DNA of 64,000 bases from Symbiodinium natans (GCA_905221605.1 CAJNDS010002441.1:200001-264000), one strand, 5' to 3'; positions 42,710 to 54,741 are shown, counted from the first letter of the stretch. Notes: generated from the sequence alone by a model not told the origin. Translations and numbers: made by a program.

Positions 42710-44185
42710 TTTAGGGTTTAGGGTTTAGGGTTTAGGGTTTAGGGTTTTGGGTTTTGGGTTTTGGGTTTAGGGTTTAGGGTTTAGGGTTTAGGGTTCAGGT
42801 TTAGGGTTCGGGTTGAGGCCCCAAGTACTTGTCATGACGCTCAAGTATCAACCAACAGCGTGGGCTTGCGTAGGGCTTTCTTTAGGTGCTATAGCCCGCA
42901 GGCCGTGTTTGCACAAGCTCATCATACACCGTGGCCGACGCGCCTCTAATGTTCGAAGAGACAACAGAAAGGCCTTTGCTAGGCTCAACCCTAAACCCTA
43001 AGCCCCAAACCCCAAACCAAAAATCCTTGCACAGTATTGTCTTGGGGACCAAAGCTCTAAAGCCAGAGTCTATTGACAAAGCCCCCAAGCCCTCCACCTT
43101 GCAACCCAATACCCCGCACCCACAACAGCCCTGACCCCTGCACCCTAAACCCCTGCGCCGCCTAGTGGCGTAGCCCCAAACCCTAAACCCCCTAGTAGCC
43201 CTAAACCCTAAACCCCCTAGTAGCCCTAAACCCTAAACCCCCCTAGTAGCCCTAAACCCTAAACCCCTAGTAGCCCTAAACCCTAAACCCCCCACCCCCC
43301 CCCACCCCCCCTAGAACAGGACGAGGACTCCGACACGGCAAGCCGAGGCCTGCTGCTCAGCCTTCGGCTGAGCAGTTGGCGTCTCTGTGGGGTTGTGCTT
43401 TCGGATAACTTTTTAGGGTTTAAGGTTATGGGGTTTAGGGTTTAGGGTTTAGGGTTTAGGGTTTAGGGTTTAGGGTTTAGGGTTTAGGGACTTCTGGGAT
43501 AACCCTAAGGCTCCAAATGGTGGCCAGAGTAGGTATTATTTATAGACTTTAGACCTCAATGCAGGTATCATTTGTATACTTGGAGCCCTAGGGTAACTTT
43601 TTTATTTCACTTCTTTCCTTATAGGGGAGGCTCTTCATAAACAGTTTTCAAAGGGTTTAATGCACCACTCCGATTAGGAGTCTGGGCTCGTTCGCGTACG
43701 TACCTAGACATCTGAGTATGTAGGTTAGCTTATCTAGGTCTGGTAGTGTTTAAGAGTATTATATAGGTTTCTTTGTCAGGACAGTATAGAATGGTCTTGC
43801 GTTCGCTCCACCGAACCTCCTGCAAAGCACACGGGTTCCCGCTGCGAGTATAAGCAAGCAGGAGTATGAAATGTAGTGATAGAGAAGAGATGAGAGAGGG
43901 TGGAGAGAGAAGGGCCATGGGTGAGTGATAGGACGGAAAGAGAGGAAGGGAAGAGGGTGTAAGATTGAATGGACGTCCAACGATACCTGAAGTCCCTAAT
44001 TAAGAACAAGACGCCAGCCCCCAAAAGCTTGTCTGTAAGGAAGAACTCGCCAGAACCCACCACACCTCGCCCAACAACATGTCACCTGACCTGCGTAAGC
44101 CAGAGCACATGTCTTTGCAGAACAGCTCCTTCTCAAGGACACTGCAGCATTAGATGGGCCATGCTGGGCATGCGCTCAAAGAAGA
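42710..44185. other. Islands, a C-rich minisatellite and the diverged half of a tandem duplication
   Basis: Island 42813-42982 is open on both strands. A minisatellite with unit CCCTAAACCCCCTAGTAG lies at 43172-43285. Island 43316-43385 reads DEDSDTASRGLLLSLRL. The segment from about 43940 is the diverged left part of the duplication paired with 44986-45245. A family-H-like element lies near 43505-43600. Confidence 0.45.
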
Positions 44186-44517
44186 TTTCTCGCTCTACCC
44201 AGAGGGAGGCGAAGGCCGCATCTAGCAGCCTCCCTGCACACCGGTGGCCGGGTGTGGGGCTGCCATGCTCCGGTTAGCTTCTGGCTGCCCTTGAGGCCAA
44301 CGCCCCTGTGGCCATGGCGTATGACAGCGGAGCTATGCGCTAACGTGTCCGCTGGGGGCAGCACAGCCGAGCCCATACCCGATTCGCCTCCGGGCGGACG
44401 TATGTGGCCAGCACAGCGCACATCCCCGCTCGGGACTCCCGGCCGGGCATATGTGGCCGGATTGCATGACAGGGGAGGCCTTTCGTTTGCCAGAAAGAAT
44501 TGGGACTTTAAGTGTGT
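44186..44517. repeat. Duplicated 332-bp core, copy 1
   Basis: Identical to 45246-45577 except one base seen (C at 44304, G at 45364). The flanking 250 bp to the left is clearly less alike (substitutions and indels), so identity changes abruptly at the core edge. Confidence 0.95.
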
Positions 44518-45119
44518 AGGCATCTTGGAGGTTCATGGGTAGTTCAGGGATCGTAATCGCTGCTCAGTCACTCACTGTCGCTGGCGGAGTGCGCGGGTGG
44601 CAACTAAATGGTAAATTCTGCGTGTCGACGGACCCGACGTATCTAGAAAGCAGAAGGTTTATTGTAGTTCGTTGTCAGAGTCGAGGGTTTTCGGGCCTGA
44701 CGAGCCTAGGCATAGGGCTGGGAGTTGTAAGGATTTTGTTTGCCAAGGACCGTTTTGGGGAGTCTGTTCGGGGACCCAATACCCTCAACCCCGAAACCTA
44801 CAGTAAGCCCCAAACCCTAAAGGCCCTAAACCTTCTACCCTAATCAACCCTCAACCTCCTCCGTAGAATAATATCAAGCTTCTGCCGAAACAGCGGTTCG
44901 TTATAGGAATCGCACCCCTACTTCGGGGGGGCCCGCCCCGTTGGGTTTCTAAGCAGGAGTATGAAAGGGAAAGGGCTGAGTGAAAGACAGAGGTATGACT
45001 GAATGGACGGCTTGGATTGATGGCCAACAATACCCCAAGACCCTAACAACAAGACACCAGCCCCAAACAAGTGTTTCAAAGAAGAGCTCGCCTGAACCCA
45101 CCGCGCCTCGCCCAACAAC

Positions 45120-45581
45120 ATGTCACTTGACGTGCTTAAGCCAGCGCAACTTGTCTTTACGGAACAGCTCCTTACTGAGGACACTGCAGCATTGGGTGGG
45201 TCATGCTTGGCATTTGCCATTTCCTCAAAGAAGGGGATTTCAGATTTTCTCGCTCTACCCAGAGGGAGGCGAAGGCCGCATCTAGCAGCCTCCCTGCACA
45301 CCGGTGGCCGGGTGTGGGGCTGCCATGCTCCGGTTAGCTTCTGGCTGCCCTTGAGGCCAACGCGCCTGTGGCCATGGCGTATGACAGCGGAGCTATGCGC
45401 TAACGTGTCCGCTGGGGGCAGCACAGCCGAGCCCATACCCGATTCGCCTCCGGGCGGACGTATGTGGCCAGCACAGCGCACATCCCCGCTCGGGACTCCC
45501 GGCCGGGCATATGTGGCCGGATTGCATGACAGGGGAGGCCTTTCGTTTGCCAGAAAGAATTGGGACTTTAAGTGTGTGTAG
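45120..45581 (+). CDS. Uncertain 153-codon ORF in copy 2 of the tandem duplication
   Basis: ATG 45120 to TAG. It begins MSLDVLKPAQLVFTEQLLTE, then DTAALGGSCLAFAISSKKG. In copy 1 the matching stretch carries a one-base length change that breaks the frame near 44115, while an 18-bp difference further on is in frame. If coding, copy 2 is intact and copy 1 broken. The GC-rich core is open in several frames and on the minus strand (a 245-codon frame, 44918-45655), so coding strand is unresolved. No family recognised. Confidence 0.3.
   Translation: MSLDVLKPAQLVFTEQLLTEDTAALGGSCLAFAISSKKGISDFLALPRGRRRPHLAASLHTGGRVWGCHAPVSFWLPLRPTRLWPWRMTAELCANVSAGGSTAEPIPDSPPGGRMWPAQRTSPLGTPGRAYVAGLHDRGGLSFARKNWDFKCV
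45246..45577. repeat. Duplicated 332-bp core, copy 2
   Basis: Partner of 44186-44517, in direct orientation, 1060 bp away. Confidence 0.95.
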
Positions 45582-45705
45582 GCCAGCTTGGTGGTGAGGC
45601 GACCATCAATCTGAAAGCCGCCAGCCCCTCCAACTCGAACATACTGAAAGATCAAGTACCCTAAACCATAAACCCTAAACCCTAAACCCTAAACCCTAAA
45701 CCCAA

Positions 45706-45783
45706 AACCCTACACCCTACCACCCTACCACCCTACCACCCTACCACCCTACCACCCTACCACCCTACCACCCTACCACCCTA
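45706..45783. repeat. CCCTACCA 8-bp minisatellite
   Basis: About nine perfect CCCTACCA units inside a CCCTAAA tract. A one-step variant of the telomere unit has been expanded as an 8-mer. Confidence 0.95.
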
Positions 45784-45900
45784 AACCCAAACCCTGGCCG
45801 CACCCTTGATGCTCCTCAGCACAGCTCCGAAGCTGCGTGGTTGTGGTTTTGTTGGGTGACCGACATGAAGTGGGCGGGTAGGTAAATATGGGACCCCCAA

Positions 45901-46009
45901 CCCTAAGGGTCCATGTACCTCATTGTTATATATTTGGGCCTTAAAGTACTTCCTAGATAGGGACTTTGGGGCCCAAGTATATAATAATGAGGTACATGGA
46001 CCCTTAGGG
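45901..46009. mobile_element. Palindromic element, family A
   Basis: Full-length copy, CCCTAAGGGTCCATGTACCT to AGGTACATGGACCCTTAGGG; directly followed by a family-C element (46014-46080). Confidence 0.8.
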
Positions 46010-46013
46010 TAAT

Positions 46014-46080
46014 GTAGACCCCAAATAGTAGGATTCCCTTATAGAGGACCCCAATAAGGTACCCCTTGTTTTGGAAACAC
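46014..46080. mobile_element. Foldback element, family C
   Basis: ACCCCAAATAGTAGGATTCC, CTTAT, GGACCCCAATAAGGTACCCC, TTGTTTTGGAAAC. Other copies at 4411-4474, 20086-20152, 21309-21372, 38538-38640, 54236-54436 and 57020-57094. Confidence 0.7.
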
Positions 46081-46259
46081 TTCAAGTGAGGTTGAGGGTT
46101 TTGGGTTTTGGGATTTGGTTTCGCGCCGTGGCATGCTAGAGTGCAAGACCTCCTAGCTAACCGCCAAACCTGAAAACCTCTAAACCTCTAAACCCTAAAC
46201 CCTAAACCCTAAACCCTAAACCCTAAACCCTAAACCCTAAACCCTAAACCCGAACCCAG

Positions 46260-46330
46260 AAGGTGAGAGTGTCACGGGGCCATTGCAGATAGTCACGCCG
46301 GAGCTTCTGTGGGCCTCCCAGACGGCTTAG
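46260..46330 (+). CDS. Candidate terminal exon of an unknown gene
   Basis: Follows a CCCTAAA tract and GAACCCAG. Reads GESVTGPLQIVTPELLWASQ, TA and TAG. About 77% of third positions are G/C. Confidence 0.4.
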
Positions 46331-47138
46331 CTACGAGAGTTGCAAGTGTCTGGACTTGTTGGGGGCACTTCTGTGTGTTGATTTTCCTGTATGTTAGCAG
46401 TAACAGCTAGGCCAGAAGAGAAATGCCTAAGCCCTAACCCTAAACCCTAAACCCTCAACCCTAAACCCCTAAATACTAAAGTCGAGCTGCTGAGTTCTTT
46501 TTTGGTGCGAAACCCACCATGCCGAAACTCTGAGCCATAGCACCCAAAATCCAGCGTCTCGAAGATTTTAAGCCACAACAGCGCGAAACTCTCCGATCTA
46601 CAGCTGCGTTCCTACAATTCAGCAGCGTTTTGCCCGACCCCTTTCCCTCTTCAAGACTAACACACATGCCGTTGTTCCCCGTGTTGTCGGGTAGGCCTCC
46701 CGTTCTTTCAGGGTATGTCGCAAACTCAAAATTGGACCCGAGTATCCTGCTTACTTGGAAAGGGGACTCTACAGCCCGAACCTGAGGAGGATTCAGGGCC
46801 AAGGGGGGTGCCTTGGCCGACTCCCTTATATCATGGGTTTCCCTACTGCCCCCCTCTCTACTACCCCCCCCCCCCCCCCCCCACGGTTCCCCCCTTAAGC
46901 AACCTTAATTCGGTTCTAAGCAGCCTGAATTATGGGGACCCTAAACCCGAAGCCCAAAACCCGAAACCCTACAAACCCTAAACCCTGAACCTAGAGAGGG
47001 TAGCAGAGCTACCCATGATTGTAGGGTTTGTAGCTAAGACAGCCCAGGCCGCTGACTCCCATGGTGAGCCATGAGGCCTGTGGGCATGCGGGGCTCCCAA
47101 ACCGCCCCCAACCCTTAAAGCTTATGGCTTAGGGCTTA

Positions 47139-47266
47139 GGGCTTAGGGTTTAGGGTTTAGGGTTTAGGGTTTAGGGTTTAGGGTTTAGGGTTTAGGGTTT
47201 AGGGTTTAGGGTTTAGGGTTTAGGGTTTAGGGTTTAGGGTTTAGGGTTTAGGGTTTAGGGTTTAGG
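47139..47266. repeat. Long interstitial TTTAGGG tract
   Basis: Nearly perfect array on the plus strand, preceded by GCTTAGGG variants. Confidence 0.95.
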
Positions 47267-47343
47267 CAGCTTTAGACCGGTTTTGGGCTCCTGGACCTCA
47301 TATCGGGCTGCTGTGGTTGGGGGTGGCCGGGCTTTTGAGCCTT

Positions 47344-47371
47344 GGGGGGGGGGGGGGGGGGGGGGGGGGGG
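47344..47371 (+). repeat. Poly-G run
   Basis: About 28 consecutive G, 80 bp after the end of a TTTAGGG tract. Confidence 0.95.
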
Positions 47372-47407
47372 CGAAGGCCGCCCAAGATTCAAGGCCTTGG
47401 CTGCTTA

Positions 47408-47516
47408 CCTAGGGTACCCAAAGGCTCCTATGTAGTACCTTATTGAGGGCAGTATATTAGAATCCCCTATAACTAACCCAAAAAGGAACTACATTGGAGC
47501 CTTTGGGTAAACTCTA
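47408..47516. mobile_element. Foldback (MITE-like) element, family G
   Basis: Arms TACCCAAAGGCTCCTATGTA and (inverted) TACATTGGAGCCTTTGGGTA enclose about 60 bp. No protein is encoded. The element ends next to a family-F element. Confidence 0.7.
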
Positions 47517-47841
47517 CGTTTTGGGATGTTTCCCCTGATACGAAAAGTCCTTAATAGGGATTATAGTACCCCCCCCCCTAATTCTAATCCCTCTCAAGGA
47601 CTCGTTGTATAAGGGGGAACATATATATATATATGTATGTATGTATATATCTATATATATATATATATATACCTATGTGTGTTTTTTCGTTTTAAAGGTA
47701 AATGAATAGGTGACTCTAGGTAGGGCGTAGGGCTTAGGGCCTAGGCTTCAGGCGGTGAAGGGTTGCTTCTTCCTCTTCTTCTCCTCGTTCTATCGTTATT
47801 TTCTATATATTTATCTATTTCTTGATTTATTTACTATGTTT

Positions 47842-48168
47842 GTTCCCCACCCTCGGTGTCGGGTTGTTAGATTTTAAACTCAACTCTTCTCCTCGCCCGG
47901 AACTCTTCTCCAACTCTTCTCCTCGCCCAGTCTACTCCTCGCTCATCCCTGGAGTGCCCAACCCCAAAGTGTCCCTGGAGTGCCCAATTCTAGAGTGTCC
48001 CTTGAGTGCCCAACCCCAGAGTTTCCCTGGAGTGCCCCAGAGTCTCCCTGGAGTGCCCAACCCCATGTTTCCGGAGTGCCCAGCCGAAACTCCCTGAAGT
48101 GCCCAACCCCAGAGTCTCCCTGCCCAACCCCAGAGTATCTCTACCAAGAGAGGGTGGGGATGTTCGAA
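47842..48168. repeat. Dispersed element with internal minisatellite, copy 1
   Basis: Starts TCCCCACCCTCGGTGT and ends AGAGGGTGGGGATGTTCG. Inside, a roughly 27-30 bp unit (GTGCCCAACCCCAGAGT, CTCCCTGGA) is repeated six or more times. The reverse complement of the same element, with only about one unit, is at 55124-55268. Confidence 0.8.
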
Positions 48169-48736
48169 GTAAAATAGTTTTTAAAGTGTTGCCGCAGTTT
48201 TCAGTCTTCTTGTCGACGATGAGGATGGTGCCCTAGGGATCTTATAGTTCCAAAAGCAGTAGGCTGGAGACTGTTGCGGTCGTCAATTCCTCCTAGATAC
48301 CTTTCCGACTAGTCGAGATGGCCAATGGCCACCCTAAATCCCCAAATCCTCCCCCCCTTGTCTCTCTTTGCCTTTTTTCATGTTGGAAAGTTCTGGTCTA
48401 CTTGTTACACTGCTGGTGTAGCGGGCAATGAAATATCATACGTTCTTTGGTCTGCACAACCCTGTACCCTAGAAAGACTAAAGCCCACCGAAATCCTAAA
48501 CTCCCACAAGCCGTGCCTATAAAACGTCTCTGCACGGGGCTTCGTTTGAGCTTGAGGCAGATAGGCGACGAACAGACGAACAATCCCCAAACCTTAAAAA
48601 CCCCTAAACCATAAGCCCTAAACCTGAAGAAAGCACCTCAACCTCAAACCTTGAAACCCTAGAACCTGAACCCTAAACGCTGACAGCCCTTAAAACCCCT
48701 AAAGCTCCCGAAAGCCCCGAAACCCCAACTGCCCCT

Positions 48737-48764
48737 CCCCCCCCCCCCCCCCCCCCCCCCCCCC
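48737..48764. repeat. Poly-C run
   Basis: About 28 C, followed by a GCAAG edge and an island reading GHGEDSDAAGASELSSPIPQ to about 48839 (ATTAG|GTCATTAG). Confidence 0.95.
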
Positions 48765-49453
48765 GCAAGTCTTCAGGGCACGGTGAGGACTCCGACGCTG
48801 CCGGTGCATCCGAACTCTCCAGCCCGATCCCTCAGATTAGGTCATTAGCTGCGCTGAGGCTCAAGGGACTAACTGAGGGGTTCTTCAGGTGTTATTTGGT
48901 GGCTACTAGGGACTATACAAGGTATACATAGGGGAATAATAAGTTGCCTCGGTTAGGTTTTAGGGTTAAGGGTTAGGGTTCAGGGTTTCAGGTTTCAGGT
49001 TTAGGGTTTAGGGTTTAGGGTCTCCCTGCGTTGCAGATTCATAACCCGAATGGTGTGCAGGATTGCAGGGCTTTGGGGCTTCAGCGTTTTTTGGGCTTTA
49101 GGGGATAGAGTTTTATGGTTTTGGGGCTTTACGGCTATGAGGGCTTCAGGGTTGTGGGGCTCAGGGCGTTCGGGTTCGGGTTTGAGGGTTTAGGGCTTCA
49201 AGGCTTTAGGCTTTAGGCTGTCGGGTTTAGTGAGTTAGGGCATGGGGTCATGAGGTTTTAGGGCTTCTAGGGTTCCTAAACCCTAAACCCTAAACCCTAA
49301 ACCCTGAGGTTCAGGCTTGTTGTTTAGGGTGCCAGGACGCGCGCACGGAGTGCTACGCCCAAACAGCACCGCTCCATCCGTCATTCAGACTGCCCTCGTG
49401 AAAACGCGGTTTAGGGTTTAGGGTTTCGGGTTTAGGGTTTAATTAGGGTGTAG
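48765..49453. other. Two probable exons and degenerate telomeric tracts
   Basis: Island 48770-48838 and island 49338-49408 (between GGTGCCAG and CG|GTTTAGGG; reads AHGVLRPNSTAPSVIQTALV) have exon-like edges. Between them are TTTAGGG-like degenerate sequence and an unassigned 200 bp. Confidence 0.35.
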
Positions 49454-49554
49454 GGTCTGCCTACATGAACGACTTGAGGAAGACTGCACATCGAAGCAAG
49501 GCAGGGCTTGCGGTCAATGCGCGGATGCGCCTCTGGGCCAGCCGGTGGAGAAGG
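49454..49554 (+). CDS. Candidate internal exon, basic segment
   Basis: Acceptor GGTGTAG in a TTTAGGG-like tract; donor AGG|GTAACCCTAAACCC. Reads AYMNDLRKTAHRSKAGLAVN, ARMRLWASRWRR, with G/C at 24 of 33 third positions. Another frame is open but with lower third-position G/C. Note the mirrored arrangement (G-tract left, C-tract right). Confidence 0.4.
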
Positions 49555-51652
49555 GTAACCCTAAACCCGAAACCCCAAACCCTAAACCCTAAACGCTAAA
49601 CCCCAAACCCTAAGCCCTAAACCCTAAACCCTAAAGCTGCAGGCTGGCAAGTAGATGGAGTCGTGTCCTGAGTTCTGAGACCCTAAACCAAGCGAATCAA
49701 TCCAGTTCTCAAAGGCTAGGACCCGGAGTGGGCCCTTATTTCTTTTTTTAGGGTTTAGGGTTTAGGGTTTAGGGTTGAGGGTTGAGGGTTTAGGGTTGAG
49801 GGTTGAGGGTTGAGGGTTTAGGAGGGTTTAGGGTAGCTAGAACCCGGAGTGGGCCTTTTTGTTTCTTTTTTTTGGGTTGGGGTTCCCTTATGATCCCCTT
49901 AGTACCAAAAAAGGGCGCCCTTTTTGTTCTTAGGTTACTCCTAGGTCTAGAAGGCGTCATTAAGTAAATACCACATGATTCGGAGAACATAATAGAAAGT
50001 CCAACGTCTGAAACCCTAAACCCCTCAAGGCCTAGGCCCTAACACACTGAGCCCTAAACACCCCAAACCCATGGCCCCAGCACCCCGAAATCCTGTAAAC
50101 CCCAAGCCGCCCCTCAAACGCCCCTACAACCCTAAATCTTAAAAGCCCTCTAGCCCTAAGAGCCTGCAACCCTAAAGCTCTAAAAGCCTACAATCCGAAA
50201 GCCCTAAAAACCCTCTAACCCCCCTAAACCTTCCTAAACCCCCCTAAACCCTAAGCCCTAAGCCCTAATTAAAAGGCCTTTCAAACCCTATAACCCCCTA
50301 AACCTCCCTAAGCCTCCCTAAACCTCCCTAAACCCCCCTGAACCCTAAGCCCTAAGCCCTATTTCAGCCCCGAAACCCTAAACCCTGAAGCCCAAGAGTT
50401 GCAAATCCTATCCTCTTAACAGCGAACAACACACAAAGGGTTTAGGGTTTAGGGTTTAGGGTTTAGGGTTTAGGGTTTAGGGTTTAGGGTTTAGGGTTTA
50501 GGGTTTAGGGTTCCATGAAGCCCCGAAAGTTAGCAACCAAGAGGCGACACCAATGCGTTTCAGGGGTTTAGGGTTTAAGGCTTAGCCCTTGGGGTGCAGA
50601 TGTTGGTGTCTAGGGTTTAGGGTTAGAGGTGTAAGGGGTTGCGGGTTTAGGCTTTGAGGACATGCTTTTTTAAAGGCTTTCGGGTCTAAATGTTTGTAGG
50701 GCATAGGTCGGTGGAGAGTTTTGGGAACGCTAAGCTCCTAGACCCGTAGGGTTCAGGGTTAAGGGTTTAGGGTTTAAGGTTTAGGGTTTCAAAGCGTGAG
50801 CGCGGCTGCAGGCTTCTTTTCTCCAGGACGGCTGCTCCTCTGTGGCCTTGTCCAGGTCAAAGCCGCCTGAAGCCCGGATATGTGGAGCAAAGGAGGGTTT
50901 TAGGGTTTAGGGCTTAGGGTTTAGGGTTTAGGGTTTAGGGTTATTCAAGTTTAGGGTGGTTTGGGATTTAAGGGCAGGCGCTCGGGGAATAGGAGGTGAC
51001 ATCTTCGTTCGAGTTTCGGGCGCCCGAAGCCCTAAACCGCTAATCTCCCCTATGGCATGGTGGCTTACCTATAGAAGCTGGCTTTAGGGTTTAGGGTTTA
51101 GGGTTTAGGGTGTATCTGAATACTAACCGCTCGCGAGCTTGGACTCGCATGCTAGGTCACCTCGCAACCTAAACCTTGGACGTTAAAACCCCAAATACAC
51201 CCCAAGCCGTAAACCTGAAAACGCAAGAACACTAGAACCCTAAACCCTGCAGCCCTCAAACATAAAACCCCAAACCCTGAACCCCTCCCAAAACCCGAAA
51301 CCCAGTCACGATTCCTAAGCCCTATCAACCCTAAACCCCATAAACTCTGAAAAATCCTAGACAACCCTATAGAACCCTAGAACACCCTGCAAAAAACCTA
51401 CAAGCCCCAAAGCCCTACAAAAACCTGTAATTCCCACAATGCATATATAACCCTACAGAACCCTATAAGACCCCCTACAAACCCTATCAAACCCTATAAA
51501 ACCCTATCAAACCCTATAAAACCCTCACAAACCGTCACAAATCCTCACAAACCCTCACAAACCCTCACAAACCCTAGACACCTAGAACCCTAGAACCCCC
51601 AAACCCTAAACCCTGAACCCCTAGAGCGTTAAGTGCCCCCTCTCAGTTGCAG
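49555..51652. other. Degenerate CCCTAAA-rich stretch, element remnants, few islands
   Basis: A family-H element interrupted by TTTAGGG/TTGAGGG units lies at 49720-49960. Irregular C-rich telomere-like sequence fills 50000-50400 and 51180-51620, including CCCTATAAAA and CCCTCACAAA variants. A TTTAGGG tract lies at 50438-50510. Islands at 50390-50441 and 50829-50894 (after CTTCTTTTCTCCAG; reads GCSSVALSRSKPPEARICGA) are possible exons. Confidence 0.45.
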
Positions 51653-51732
51653 CTTCGTTGCCCAAGAGCCCGAGGCGCGGCCCGGGCTTTGTGAGGGATG
51701 CCCGGGTCTCTTGGGGATTTGTTCTGGAAAAG
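51653..51732 (+). CDS. Candidate internal exon
   Basis: Acceptor CTCTCAGTTGCAG; donor GAAAAG|GTGGGTTTAGGG. Reads SLPKSPRRGPGFVRDARVSW, GFVLEK, with 19 of 26 third positions G/C. It sits between a CCCTAAA-like tract on the left and TTTAGGG on the right. Function unknown. Confidence 0.4.
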
Positions 51733-54700
51733 GTGGGTTTAGGGTTTAGGGTTTGGGGTTAAGGGTTAAGGGTTTAGGGTTAAGGGTTAAGGGTTTAGGG
51801 TTTAGGGAGCCTTCAAGACTGGACTATGAAACAGAGAGAAGCGACCTCTTGGGACTTTCGTTTTTTCTGGGTTTTCGGTGTCCGTGTTTAGGGCCCTAGC
51901 TTTTTTCATACCTCCAAAAAGCACTACAATTGGGTGTTTGAGCAGGCTTTCGGCATTTAGCTTTTGTTGGGCGTTCAGGGCTTACAAAAGCCGCATATTT
52001 GTACCCAAGCCCATAAGCTACAGCCATACATTACGAAACACACAAGCACGAACCCTAAAGCTGTCGTGGAACACTACCTAGAGGAACCGACATGAACCTA
52101 AAATTGCGCTGGCAGTTCATGACCTCGTCTTTAAAGATGTTGATTAGCCCGAAACCCTAAACCCTAAACCCTAACCCTAAACCCTAAACCCTAAACCCGA
52201 AACCCTAAACCCTAAACCCTAAACCCGAAACCCTAAACCCTAAACCCTAAACCCAGGCCCCACATCAGAACCGGAAGATGCCCCCCCCCCCCCCCCCCAG
52301 GATCGCTTTTCTTCCACGCCAAGCATGGGCAGCCGAGACAAGGCTTGTGTTAGGCTTTAGGGGTTTGCCATGCGATCCAAGAGGCAGCCAGACCTCGGAA
52401 ATCCGGAGCTGGTTGGGAACAGAGGTTTGCGGTTTAGGGGTGAGGGGTTAGGATTTAGGGTTTAGGGTTTAGGGTTTAGGGGTCAGGGTTTAGGGTTTAG
52501 GGGGGTTAGGGTATAGATACAAGATGACCCCTTCAGTATTCCAAAGCTCTTGAGCTCCCTGCTGGAGGTTCATGGGCAGTGATGTGTAGGGTTATGATTT
52601 TGTAACTCTAACAGATAGCCCTATTTTGAAACTTCTTCGCTCATCTTTGATTACCCAAAACCCTACATACCCTAAACCCTAAACCCATGAACCTTCAAGT
52701 AATGACCGCTCCTCCCCAGGCTGCTGTTGCGGCCTCTGCGCGGGCGTCGCCCACCAGGCACGCGACCTTCAGCTGATGGGTTCAGTAGGGCTTCTTGCCT
52801 AGCTATTACGTAGGATACCGGGACTAAGGTTACACATATATATATATATATATAAATGTATATACATATATATATACAGATAAACATGTTTATATATATA
52901 TATATACATATTCTACTATAGTCATCGTATAATATAACTATTCATTAGGCAGCGCTGGCCAAAGAGCTCTTGGGCAAAGCCACACACCTGAAGGGTCCGT
53001 GTACTGGAACTGTAGGATTCAGGGTTTAGGGTTTGGGGTCTGTGTATACTTGCCAAGGCTCTACGAGAAAAGGCTCTCAACACCCTCTGCAGGAAGCTCG
53101 ACAGCCCTGAACATTGATCAACCCGATATATCGTGGGGTGGTTCGGTTCTTTAACCTCAAAGCCCTCCTCTCAACTCCAATGCTCGAGTCCTCAGGCTCC
53201 TAACCCTCGCAGACCAAAGCCACAAAGCCTCAATCGTCAAAACCCGAAATACCTAAGCCCAAACGGGGCTTGAGCTAACCCTGAGCCCTAGAACTTAAAC
53301 CCCAAGCCGCGAAACCCTGTACGGGGCTTGAGATTTCACCCCGACACCCCAAACCTCAAAAGCCCCGTAAGATTGAGCAACGGTGTGCTTCGGAGCTGTT
53401 TGCTCCTCTACTCAAGGGACAAAAAGGAGGGTCATTTAGGGGCTACTTAGCTATATTTTGGACTATAAGGTCTAAAAAGGGTTTCTATAGGGGAATAAGA
53501 TTAATTAAGGGTCCCTTCTAGGGGTCCCTCCTTGCATCCCTCAATCTACAAGTTTCGGTTTCGGGGGGGTGGGGGGGGGGCTTGCTGAGCTTCTGCGAGC
53601 TCAAAGCCCGCTCGGAATAATTGCTACTGGTCTCCCCTTATGGTCCCTTTATAAGTATACTATAATAACCCCCCCCCAAAAAAAACCTATTCTAATTATT
53701 AACGCCCCTAGATTCGTCTCTTGAAGATGGAGGGCTTGGAGGATTTGTGTTTAGGGTTAACTAAACCCTAAACCCAAAACCCTAATTTGTAGGATCATAG
53801 GGGGTTAGGGAAGCTTACAGCTTAGACTTCAACAGCAAGGCCCAAACATGGGAGTCGTACCTCCACACCATGAAGTTCCTCGTTCAACAAAAATCCAGAA
53901 CCTCCCAGATTGGGGTTTGGGGTTTAGGGTTTAGGGTTTAGGGTTTAGGGCTTGAACCTCCCAGTTTTTTGGAAGGTGCCAATCCCAACCCCTCCCTATT
54001 CCAGCGTACAACCTTACGTTCTTGGCCCGAGAACCGAGCAACCCAACATCTTGAACCTGAATCACTCAATGAGCGCCTAAACCCTAAACCCTAAACCCTA
54101 AACCCTAAACCCTAAACCCTAAACCCTAAACCCTAAACCCTAAACCCTAAACCCTAAACCCTAAACCCTAAACCCTAAGCCGGTCTTGCTCAAGGATCCA
54201 GGCATCGGTCTTGGGGTATTCTTGGGGCCTAGATATGGGGGGGGGGGGGGGTTTACGATATTAGCGGTTCAGGGTTTAGGGTTTAGGGTTTTGGGGTTTA
54301 GGGTTTAGGGTTTAGGGTATATTGTTTAGGGTTTGGGGTTTTGGGGTTTAGGGTTTAGGGTTCCCGCTTGGGGTCCTTATCATAAGGGAACCCTAGCATT
54401 TGAGGGCCTTTTTTGAGGGTGTCCTATTCTCGGAAGCCCCCCATATGTTGCGGAAAAGTCCGTTTGTGTTGAAGTTTGTGCTCAGTATTGTGAGGACCCT
54501 TGGCAAGGACAAGTCTTCCTGAGGGTCCATGTAGCAAAATAATAACGCCACTTCCTTAAACTACTAGAAATAGTATCCTCTTGAAGACCCAAACCCTAAA
54601 CCCTACATCCTAAACCTTAAATCCTGAACATATATATATATATATATATATCTGCATAAATAAAAAAAACAAATAGAAATATACATATATAGTGTATATA

Positions 54701-54741
54701 TATATATATACTCTATAGGCACATGAGCTCTTGGGGCGTTG
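51733..54741. other. Telomeric tracts, elements, microsatellite; two possible small exons
   Basis: Islands 52301-52342 (reads RFSSTPSMGSRDK) and 52380-52422 (reads RQPDLGNPELVGNR before GTTTGCGG) are exon-like. A foldback element is at 52562-52690 and AT microsatellites at 52836-52910. Foldback-like remnants lie at 53420-53530 and 53630-53710. A C-tract is at 54076-54178 and a family-C element split by TTTAGGG units at 54236-54436. The region 52930-53400 shows no clear gene. Confidence 0.4.
54076..54178. repeat. Interstitial CCCTAAA tract
   Basis: About 14 nearly perfect units on the plus strand. Confidence 0.95.

Larger units (their letters stand above)
46331..48736. other. ORFs of unknown status, telomeric tract, foldback elements, minisatellite
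   Basis: 46476-46802 is open on the minus strand for 108 codons (DNTGNNGMCVSLEEGKGSGK) and partly on the plus strand; no motif decides. A TTTAGGG tract of about 18 units fills 47139-47266, with poly-G at 47344-47371. Foldback elements lie at 47408-47516 and 47520-47625. A dispersed element with an internal minisatellite lies at 47842-48168. Confidence 0.45.

Noticed and set aside
44918-45655. 245-codon minus-strand ORF as a gene
   Set aside because: The GC-rich core is open in several frames on both strands and no motif is visible; reported only as an alternative to the 45120-45581 frame.
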